From IMG/VR virus record IMGVR_UViG_3300029267_002252, positions 37,532 to 101,531 of that record: a DNA stretch of 64,000 nt; one strand, given 5' to 3'. The position numbers and the translations under genes were made by a program. This DNA comes from a virus. Below are positions 58,851-64,000 of the stretch, piece by piece (within the stretch, counting starts at the first letter, position 1; every line of letters begins with the position of its first letter). The notes beneath the pieces are model-generated. The model had not been told where the DNA came from and ran no database searches. It saw only the letters and a list, made by a program, of their open reading frames with translations.

Positions 58851-59167
58851 AGCTTATGACAAAAGAAATCGAATCGAAGCTGCCGGCGCTGTATGCGAAT
58901 GAGGACAAAGAACCGGAAGACATTAACGTGGTGGTGAAGTTCTTTCATCCGTTCAGTCATTGGACGTGGTTTGCCACTGAGGGAAGCAAGCAGGAGGACG
59001 GGGATTGGCTGTTCTTCGGATGGGTTGAGGGAGATTTCCCCGAGCTGGGGTACTTCAGCCTTCGTGAACTGGAGAGCATCAATATCATGGGTCTGCCGAT
59101 GGAACGTGACAGACACTATGGTTATGACCATACTCTTGCTGAAGTAATGGAGAGGAGCCGGGCATGA
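58847..59167 (+). CDS. DUF2958 family protein
   Basis: 106 residues. The pattern KLMTKEIESKLPALYANEDK, VVVKFFHPFSHWTWFATEGS, DGDWLFFGWVEGDFPELGYF and SLRELESI matches DUF2958 along its whole length, a small protein often found on mobile DNA and phages, function unknown. Overlaps both neighbours by four bases, so translation is coupled. Confidence 0.85.
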   Translation: MKLMTKEIESKLPALYANEDKEPEDINVVVKFFHPFSHWTWFATEGSKQEDGDWLFFGWVEGDFPELGYFSLRELESINIMGLPMERDRHYGYDHTLAEVMERSRA

Positions 59168-59460
59168 TAAAGATAAATGGTCCTGTGTGGGATAACAAGT
59201 GTGACCATGCGGCGGAGGAATATGTTGGGTCATTCGTTGTTGTGAGGAGTCCCGGCGATGAGGAGAAGTATGACCTCTATGTTTATACTGACAAGGTGAG
59301 CGGGAATGCTCACGGATGCCTCCGGTATGGGAATGAGGGACACGAGTACCTGTCTCCAGGGTGCGTGACACATATGTTTCAGAACACAGACCTCCTTTCT
59401 TACCGGGGTGCGTGCGAGATGCTCCGCAATGAGGGGCGGTTCGGATGGACGAAGAAATGA
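59164..59460 (+). CDS. Early protein, unknown
   Basis: 98 residues. Beta-rich (YVGSFVVVRSPGDEEKYDLY, VYTDKVSGNAHGCLRYGNEG), then HMFQNTDLLSYRGACEMLRN. Cysteines in GCVTH and GACEM. Unrecognised; co-translated with DUF2958. Confidence 0.72.
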   Translation: MIKINGPVWDNKCDHAAEEYVGSFVVVRSPGDEEKYDLYVYTDKVSGNAHGCLRYGNEGHEYLSPGCVTHMFQNTDLLSYRGACEMLRNEGRFGWTKK

Positions 59461-59702
59461 AAAAGCCGTGGTTTGAATCAGCTATAGCCTCGGGGCAGCC
59501 GATATATCGTTGCCCCAAGGCTGATAGTTGCGAATTGTTACAGTACCAGCGGTGCCAGCATCAACATAATCATTATGAGATGACATCCTGTACCGGCGGT
59601 AGCGGACGAATGAGATGCCCCAAGTGTGAGGTGGTTGGATATGTTAGACCAAAGAAGGGTTCGAAAGTGAAACATTATTGGCCCAAAGTTTCTTCAAAAT
59701 AG
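59457..59702 (+). CDS. Cysteine-rich protein with PWFES start
   Basis: 81 residues from ATG 59457 (overlapping the previous stop) or 85 from ATG 59445. Begins MKKPWFESAIASGQ, related to the WFNN/WFEN motif but N-terminal. Cysteines: YRCPKADSCEL, YQRCQHQHNH, TSCTGG, RCPKCEVVG, likely two zinc sites. Basic C-terminus. Confidence 0.68.
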   Translation: MKKPWFESAIASGQPIYRCPKADSCELLQYQRCQHQHNHYEMTSCTGGSGRMRCPKCEVVGYVRPKKGSKVKHYWPKVSSK

Positions 59703-59705
59703 TTC

Positions 59706-59733
59706 TTGACTTATACCTATTATATGATATAAT
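59706..59733 (+). promoter_or_regulatory. Extended -10 promoter
   Basis: TTGACT-N16-TATAAT, three bases after the preceding stop. Confidence 0.87.
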
Positions 59734-59774
59734 AATAGTGTTGTTTGATTAGACAGTTTTCAAGGAGACAAGGC

Positions 59775-59978
59775 ATGACAGTTGAAGAAGAAATCAGAGC
59801 AGAGGTCGAGGCGGAAGAACATCACTTGCCGAAAGATGCCGTATTGACCAAGGCCGAAGCACTCGCTTATATTGTATGGAAGATGCATCGCAAAGGGTTG
59901 GTGCATGTCCCTAAGTCGCAGGTTGAGCTTGAAGAGGAGGCGAAGGAAGATGAAGTCCTCAAACAGTTCGGGTTATAA
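59775..59978 (+). CDS. Small acidic helical protein
   Basis: 67 residues from ATG 59775 (AAGGAGACAAGGC). TVEEEIRAEVEAEEHHLPKD, LTKAEALAYIVWKMHRKGLV, then an acidic end. Its final 29 bases overlap a possible start of the next gene in another frame. Confidence 0.7.
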   Translation: MTVEEEIRAEVEAEEHHLPKDAVLTKAEALAYIVWKMHRKGLVHVPKSQVELEEEAKEDEVLKQFGL

Positions 59979-60405
59979 GCCTGCGTGGTTCAACAACAGT
60001 TGCCGTATTTTGAAGGAGAAGGACATGGGGTCATTGAGAGTAGAGCCGGGGTCGAAAGAATATGAACTCGTCAAGCAGTATGTCGAGGCCAAGGAAGCAG
60101 AGAAGGCCGCGAAAAAAGCCCTTGATAAAATCAAGGACGATGTGAAGACCCTGGTGGTCGGAGCGGGGGAAGTTATCGTAGATGATAAGGTCCTCGCTAT
60201 CAAGACCACGAAGCGAACCAATGTCGCGTGGAAAGGCGTGGCGGGGGAAGCGCTTAAAAGACTCGCGGTGAAGAAACGTGAGGAAGTGGAGAACCTTCAG
60301 GAGGGTTCGTACACTACGGAGAGTGAAGTAGTGAGCGTGGTCATCAGTGATTATAAGCCTCCGAAGGGAGCATCTGCTGCGGCTGACGCGTTCGGAAAAG
60401 AATAA
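59950..60405 (+). CDS. Early protein with N-terminal WFNN or shorter start
   Basis: 151 residues from ATG 59950 (GGAGG nine bases upstream), beginning MKSSNSSGYKPAWFNNSCR. An in-frame ATG at 60027, with AAGGAG seven bases ahead, gives 126 residues beginning MGSLRVEPGS. The body is a lysine-rich helix (QYVEAKEAEKAAKKALDKIK), a strand pair (VIVDDKVLAIKTTKRTNVAW) and a C-terminal YTTESEVVSVVISDYKPP. It is the only WFNN case at an N-terminus, joined to the body only if the upstream start is used. Confidence 0.7.
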   Translation: MKSSNSSGYKPAWFNNSCRILKEKDMGSLRVEPGSKEYELVKQYVEAKEAEKAAKKALDKIKDDVKTLVVGAGEVIVDDKVLAIKTTKRTNVAWKGVAGEALKRLAVKKREEVENLQEGSYTTESEVVSVVISDYKPPKGASAAADAFGKE

Positions 60406-60429
60406 CCAATCGTTTAAGGAGGGTGAGTC

Positions 60430-60651
60430 ATGAAACGAGCACGGAAGATTGAGTACTCGGCTAAAGGGAAGAACGGAGAGGAGATTACCGGGATGGTTCG
60501 TTCTGACCTTAAAGCCGTTGAAGCACTCCGTGAGGCAGTGAGGAAATCTCTGTCGGAAGCGGGATTCGACGTGGTGAGCGTTGAAGTCCACGGAATTATT
60601 CCCCGTGGTGAGACTCGTATTATGCAGGAAGGAATGCTCCAGGAGGGGTGA
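60430..60651 (+). CDS. Small basic protein
   Basis: 73 residues (GGAGGGTGAGTC upstream). RARKIEYSAKGKNGEEITGM, helix (LKAVEALREAVRKSLSEAGF) and a strand VVSVEVHGIIPRG: a beta-alpha-beta mini-domain. Unrecognised. Confidence 0.7.
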   Translation: MKRARKIEYSAKGKNGEEITGMVRSDLKAVEALREAVRKSLSEAGFDVVSVEVHGIIPRGETRIMQEGMLQEG

Positions 60652-60678
60652 GAACGCCCTATATTTTAGGAGAAAGTT

Positions 60679-60954
60679 ATGAAGGCACAGATAATCAAGT
60701 CAAGTGAACTCGGGACTAATTGTTGGTCACCGAAGCGCTTTGCCCATAACTGCGCATCCTGCCAACGGTACGACCGTTGCAAGTACCCTGAGAAGCGGGT
60801 GAACAAGAAGTACGAAGGGTTGCGCCAGCTCAGGAAGGTCAAGCTCACCGAGGTGAAGGAGATTGAGCAGGAGATGCGGGATATTGTTGGCGAACACGGG
60901 GATAATCGAAGAACTGTGATTGAGGAGAGTGGTGATGGTAAGGAAAAAGAGTAG
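60679..60954 (+). CDS. Cysteine-containing early protein
   Basis: 91 residues. GTNCWSPKRFAHNCASCQRY and DRCKYP give four cysteines in 30 residues, resembling the Cys clusters of small phage ferredoxin-like or zinc proteins. Basic/acidic helix to the end. AGGAGAAAG upstream; overlaps the next gene by 20 bases. Confidence 0.7.
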   Translation: MKAQIIKSSELGTNCWSPKRFAHNCASCQRYDRCKYPEKRVNKKYEGLRQLRKVKLTEVKEIEQEMRDIVGEHGDNRRTVIEESGDGKEKE

Positions 60955-61348
60955 CGCTAAGAAAAAGAAGGTTGCTAAAAGAAATCAGAAAAAAGAACCT
61001 GAATGTGATTGCGAACTCGGGTGGTACGAAGAGGAGCACAGTGGAGGTTTCCACCCCATGCTCGGAGTGTTCGGAGGAAGTTTGAGAATGCTGGTGGTGC
61101 AGCGTTCAAACCACAGCAGAGTACTGACGCTTGTTGAGAAAGCAGACGGATTTAATAGCAGTTATGGCGACCGCCTCCGTATCCACAAATACTGCCCGCA
61201 GTGTGGCAGGAAGATTGATATTCTCAAAGAACTCAAAGAGTCAACTGAGAAAGCAGTCGAAGTGGTAGTCAATAACATCAAGGAGCGCGATGTGCGGCGC
61301 GAAGAGTTGCGCAAGAAAGGATTCTGCGGATGTGACGAAACAGATTAG
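60935..61348 (+). CDS. Zinc-ribbon protein with basic N-terminus
   Basis: 137 residues from ATG 60935 (GAGGAG upstream). A lysine tract (RKKSSAKKKKVAKRNQKKE) precedes CDCELGW; HKYCPQCGRK supplies a second pair and KKGFCGCDE a third, typical of a zinc ribbon. The basic start suggests nucleic acid binding. Confidence 0.73.
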   Translation: MVRKKSSAKKKKVAKRNQKKEPECDCELGWYEEEHSGGFHPMLGVFGGSLRMLVVQRSNHSRVLTLVEKADGFNSSYGDRLRIHKYCPQCGRKIDILKELKESTEKAVEVVVNNIKERDVRREELRKKGFCGCDETD

Positions 61349-61386
61349 GGGTCAGTCTTGTCTTAAAACAATCAAACAACCACCTG

Positions 61387-61419
61387 GAGCCGGCGTGACC
61401 CCCGCCGGCTCTTTTATTT
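61387..61419 (+). terminator. Intrinsic terminator
   Basis: GAGCCGGC pairs with GCCGGCTC, loop GTGACCCCC, then TTTTATTT, whose last two T open a TTGCAA palindrome. Confidence 0.85.
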
Positions 61420-61433
61420 GCAATCAATTGCAA
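61418..61433 (+). repeat. TTGCAA palindrome copy (TTGCAATCAATTGCAA)
   Basis: Immediately after the terminator T-run. The same 16 bases as the copy at 32375. Confidence 0.65.
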
Positions 61434-61481
61434 GGTTCCACGGCTGTGCGCCGCCCGGTAGAAAGTTCTTTTATTTAGCGC

Positions 61482-61509
61482 TTGACTTATTATATTTATA
61501 TGCTATAAT
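61482..61509 (+). promoter_or_regulatory. Extended -10 promoter
   Basis: TTGACT-N16-TATAAT, TATGC before the -10; first ATG 44 bases downstream. Confidence 0.87.
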
Positions 61510-61552
61510 ATGTATAGTTGTTTGATTAGAACTTTTTTACAGGAGACAGGAC

Positions 61553-62206
61553 ATGAAAGAGGTCACAGTAACTTTTGTTGTTGATGAAGAAAGCTACAAC
61601 AGCGGGATAATGGCGGGTCACACCGATGAAGGATTGATTGTTGTGATGGGATACCATTACTATATGGAACCGTTGCATGAGGGGTTGTGCTTCGCAATCA
61701 ACTCCTACGATGTTAGCGGTCCGAGCGATGAACGCTTCTCAACAGAATTCCACAATGATGCAGATACCACGGCAGAGTGCTTGCTTGCTGCTATCCACGG
61801 TGCTGACCGGAAGAAAGCCTTCGATGCGAGACGCGAAGAGCGCCGGCGGGAAAAAGCTGAACTGCCGAAAGAACCCGACAGCAAATGCCTGATATGTGGC
61901 GAGCCAGTTCCTATGAGCAAGAATCACCGCTACCCAGTTTATGTGGAAGGTCAGGAACTCTGTGAAGAAGTCTGTTACGACTGCATCTACCAGGGGCAGG
62001 AGGAAACTCTTGACAATCTGCATCCCGACTTCTACTACTGCGAAGGGTGTGGGGATTACAGCAAGGGGAACAAATGCCTCGGAGAATGCAAGGGTCGGAC
62101 ACTCACGGATGAGGGATATGAGGAGGATGGTCGGACTGATGCTGAAGCCGATGAGGAAACTCGCCGCATGGGTGGGGACATTCCGGATGAGGAAAGACTG
62201 ATATAG
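61553..62206 (+). CDS. Multi-zinc-ribbon protein
   Basis: 217 residues. N-terminal beta/alpha domain (MKEVTVTFVVDEESYNSGIM, GLCFAINSYDVSG), then a basic helix (RREERRREKAELPKE). A cysteine-rich region follows at about 112-180: CLICGEPV, EEVCYDCIY, YYCEGCGDY, KCLGECKG, consistent with two zinc knuckles. Acidic tail. AGGAGACAGGAC upstream. Unknown role. Confidence 0.75.
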   Translation: MKEVTVTFVVDEESYNSGIMAGHTDEGLIVVMGYHYYMEPLHEGLCFAINSYDVSGPSDERFSTEFHNDADTTAECLLAAIHGADRKKAFDARREERRREKAELPKEPDSKCLICGEPVPMSKNHRYPVYVEGQELCEEVCYDCIYQGQEETLDNLHPDFYYCEGCGDYSKGNKCLGECKGRTLTDEGYEEDGRTDAEADEETRRMGGDIPDEERLI

Positions 62207-62217
62207 GAGGCAGGACA

Positions 62218-62595
62218 ATGTTTAAGAATTATTGGAATCTCGATGAGGAGAAGGAGTCGGTCCTGACATTTGACGGAACAGACCATTGCGTGAAGTGCGG
62301 GGCTGAGAGGACTTCTCATTGGGATGATGGAGTGCAGGCTGAGCTGGATGAGAAAATTATCTGTCTGGAGTGCTGGCACTGGGAGAATACGTTAATGAGT
62401 CGTGACACCGCTATCATAGACGGGGTAGCGTATGAAATCAACGTTGAGGACATTGATGATATGTTCCGGGGGTCGGATGGAAAGCGATTCCACATCAGCT
62501 TTCACTCGGGCAGGAAAGTTGTGAGCCATAACGTGACCTGTCGCGGGAAGGTGCCGGCCCGATTCAATGCCAAAGACAATGCAGTTTTTATTTAA
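62218..62595 (+). CDS. Zinc-site early protein
   Basis: 125 residues. HCVKCGAER and IICLECWHW form a CxxC pair set near residues 20-58. The remainder is beta-rich (IIDGVAYEINVEDIDDMFRG, FHISFHSGRKVVSHNVTCRG). GGAGGCAGGACA before the ATG. Confidence 0.74.
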   Translation: MFKNYWNLDEEKESVLTFDGTDHCVKCGAERTSHWDDGVQAELDEKIICLECWHWENTLMSRDTAIIDGVAYEINVEDIDDMFRGSDGKRFHISFHSGRKVVSHNVTCRGKVPARFNAKDNAVFI

Positions 62596-62607
62596 GGAGG
62601 CAAGACT

Positions 62608-62835
62608 ATGTTCGGATGGTTGAAGAAGAAAGAGCAGAAGCCTGAGAGAGTCCGGGTGACCTGTGAATACGATGTTCACTTTGAAGATGGGATGGAGTGT
62701 CACGGTACGTACGACATCAAAGTCAGCAGGAGTGCTGAGTATGAGTTGGCTCGTGCGATACGGGAACACATCTCCGAGTGCCAGCTCGGGGTGGGAATCA
62801 TCGCAGTCAAAGTCTACAACATCGAGCCTGCGTAA
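62608..62835 (+). CDS. Small basic-start early protein
   Basis: 75 residues. MFGWLKKKEQKPERVRVTCE, then DVHFEDGMECHGTYDIKVSR and a helix (SAEYELARAIREHISECQLG) with a final strand IIAVKVYNIEPA. AAGGAGGCAAGACT upstream. No family recognised. Confidence 0.72.
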   Translation: MFGWLKKKEQKPERVRVTCEYDVHFEDGMECHGTYDIKVSRSAEYELARAIREHISECQLGVGIIAVKVYNIEPA

Positions 62836-62848
62836 GGCAGCAGTTTTT

Positions 62849-62923
62849 CTTGTGTATTTACGCACGCGTGTGGTATACTTGGTGGTCATGTGTATTTACG
62901 TGCGCGATAGGCGTAGGCGGCGG
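62849..62923 (+). repeat. Two CWTGTGTATT long repeats
   Basis: CTTGTGTATTTACGCACGCG (62849) and CATGTGTATTTACGTGCGCG (62887). The second carries the GGCGTAGGCGGCGG extension seen at 57861. The rest of 62924-63029 shows nothing else. Confidence 0.7.
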
Positions 62924-63029
62924 TAGACCTCAAGAAGACATCGCGGTGGTTCGTCGGGATGGGTGGCGCGGTGCTCGTCGTAACTCGTTGATATACTTGG
63001 CTTTGGCTGAAAGTTTTTTTATTTTTTAT

Positions 63030-63058
63030 TTGCAATTATCACTTTTATATGCTATAAT
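63030..63058 (+). promoter_or_regulatory. Variant promoter TTGCAA-N17-TATAAT
   Basis: Twin of the promoter at 58016, including the leader ACTTATAGAAAAGAAAG; 96 bases from the next ATG, an unusually long leader. Confidence 0.75.
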
Positions 63059-63154
63059 ACTTATAGAAAAGAAAGATGTTCTTTATCACTTTAGTTAGGA
63101 GCAAAGACAAAGTTCGGGTTGTTTGTTTTTTACTTTTATTTTTGGAGACAAGAC

Positions 63155-63643
63155 ATGGCAAAGACAAAAAAAGCCAAGAAGAAATCAGAAACCAAGGGCA
63201 AGCGCATTTCGCTTGCTACTCGCACACGCGAGGCCGCCACGACAAAGGCGGGGCTGCATCGTGAAATCGTGAACCACGACGGGCTCGACCAGGGTGACTC
63301 TTACAAGCGGGGCCAGACCAATCACGGGCTGCGTCTTGACGAACATCCTGACGCCAAGGTGCTGGACATCAACGACGCGGTGCAGGCGCTCGGGATTTCC
63401 CAGTATGACGTCAACAAGAAGCGCCGGCAGGAGGTTGTCGCCTATATCGCCGGTCAGCTCGGGAAACTGAAGAAGGGCGACGTTGTTGCATGGGCGGGAC
63501 GCAATGGCGATACCAAGAGCGGTAACGTCAATAAATGCGCAAAGTATTTTTTCAGCAATGCGAAAAGCTCGGTGAGCGGACAGAAATGCGAGGCCACCAA
63601 TTATTTCGCAATCACTTCAGCCGAGACGAAGGTCGAAGCCTAA
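63155..63643 (+). CDS. Highly basic protein, unknown
   Basis: 162 residues from ATG 63155 (GGAGACAAGAC). The lysine-rich start (AKTKKAKKKSETKGKRISLA) suggests DNA or RNA binding. A folded part follows (DAKVLDINDAVQALGISQYD, EVVAYIAGQLGKLKKGDVVA) and a tail with CAKYFFSNAKSSVSGQKCEA. GC-rich codons (GGC, CTC, GAC) differ from neighbours, possibly reflecting high expression or recent acquisition. Alone between variant promoter and terminator. Confidence 0.75.
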   Translation: MAKTKKAKKKSETKGKRISLATRTREAATTKAGLHREIVNHDGLDQGDSYKRGQTNHGLRLDEHPDAKVLDINDAVQALGISQYDVNKKRRQEVVAYIAGQLGKLKKGDVVAWAGRNGDTKSGNVNKCAKYFFSNAKSSVSGQKCEATNYFAITSAETKVEA

Positions 63644-63666
63644 CGGCTGAATGTATCTCCTGTGTG

Positions 63667-63700
63667 GAGGGGTCACCGAGTGGTGGCCCCTCTTTTTTTT
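63667..63700 (+). terminator. Intrinsic terminator
   Basis: GAGGGGTCACC pairs with GGTGGCCCCTC (one G-T), loop GAGT, followed by eight T. Confidence 0.85.
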
Positions 63701-64000
63701 ATTTTTTTTTCAAAGTTGGCACGGGTTGGTGGTACAATCACATGTTTGGCGATAGCCGATTGCAATCACTTGCAGGGCCGGTGGGCACAGCGCGGCGCTG
63801 AGGTGACGACAGATATGGTACAGCTCGGTCGCGGTTGCTGGTAAGGTAGTTGGAGTGGTGGTCGGGAATGGCGAGCGAGACTGTGGTAGGGCCGTGGGGC
63901 GATGAGCGGGCGCGTGAGGTCCTTGTGTATGCTCGGTAGACGTGTACGCGGCTGGCGGCGGCGCACCCAATGAAACATTGGGTTTGGAGGGGAGGGTGAT
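63701..64000 (+). other. Gene-free window end with repeats and a start-proximal hairpin
   Basis: Contains T-rich DNA, a TTGCAA-type palindrome (63760-63774, TTGCAATCACTTGCA), a partial CTTGTGTAT repeat at 63922 with a later GGCGGCGGC, and a hairpin CCCAATG-AAA-CATTGGG (63966-63982) directly before GGAGGGGAGGGTGA. That last run resembles the RBSs seen in this genome, so a gene probably starts just past the window. No promoter was recognised here. Confidence 0.55.

Noticed and set aside
63716-63738. TTGGCA ... TACAAT as a promoter
   Set aside because: Spacing between hexamers is only 11 bases.
1-64000. tRNA genes
   Set aside because: No cloverleaf with a GTTCRANNC arm and acceptor pairing was recognised by eye; a tRNAscan run would decide.

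Overview
The window is one arm of a tailed-phage genome. Every convincing gene reads on the + strand, genes are packed with ATGA or TGATG stop/start overlaps, and structural and early-type genes form separate blocks. A gp25/gpW-like wedge, a gpJ-like and a P2 gpI-like baseplate protein point to a contractile-tailed (myovirus-type) phage. A lipobox protein with a second membrane segment suggests a Gram-negative host, and the early promoters are sigma70-like with extended -10 elements. No tRNA, CRISPR array, integrase, capsid or terminase gene was seen. The host is not identifiable from what I can read.

Region 1 (1-31.06 kb) is the baseplate and receptor-binding module. It holds wedge genes, then an unusually large mosaic set of fibres and spikes: at least six large proteins plus small adaptors. 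They are built from reused N-terminal domains, linkers and beta-helices. A protein with about 19 copies of a short beta repeat shares that repeat with the gpI-like and BppU-like proteins. The block ends with a permuted-papain-like peptidase (inside the tail block), small membrane proteins and a lipoprotein that could be a unimolecular spanin.

Region 2 (31.06-32.96 kb) is a composition and regulatory break: TGTGACA inverted repeats, TTGCAA palindromes, a C-rich strand switch, a cluster of CATGTGTATT repeats and two terminators. It is a candidate origin or control region; its long ORF is doubtful.

Region 3 (32.96-37.86 kb) is a recombination operon: HTH regulator, RecA with a cysteine insertion, a PD-(D/E)XK resolvase-like protein, a Cas4-like nuclease, a RuvC-like resolvase and a second HTH protein.

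Region 4 (37.86-43.5 kb) holds a SWIM zinc protein, a MoxR/CobS-type AAA+ ATPase and a CobT-like HEXXH-plus-VWA protein with a very acidic linker.

Region 5 (43.5-64 kb) has many small early-type genes in operons. Each operon starts with a nearly identical promoter. Recognisable members are a minimal PolX-type nucleotidyltransferase, a DUF2958 protein, a DUF4241-like protein, a DnaJ-type zinc protein and several zinc-ribbon proteins. Between 44.9 and 45.55 kb is a gene-free stretch with many long-range pairings and a strong terminator, the best candidate for a large structured non-coding RNA. Several unrelated small proteins carry a shared W-F-N-N motif, usually at the C-terminus. Two dispersed DNA repeats (TTGCAA-N4-TTGCAA and CWTGTGTATTYRCG) recur through the window.
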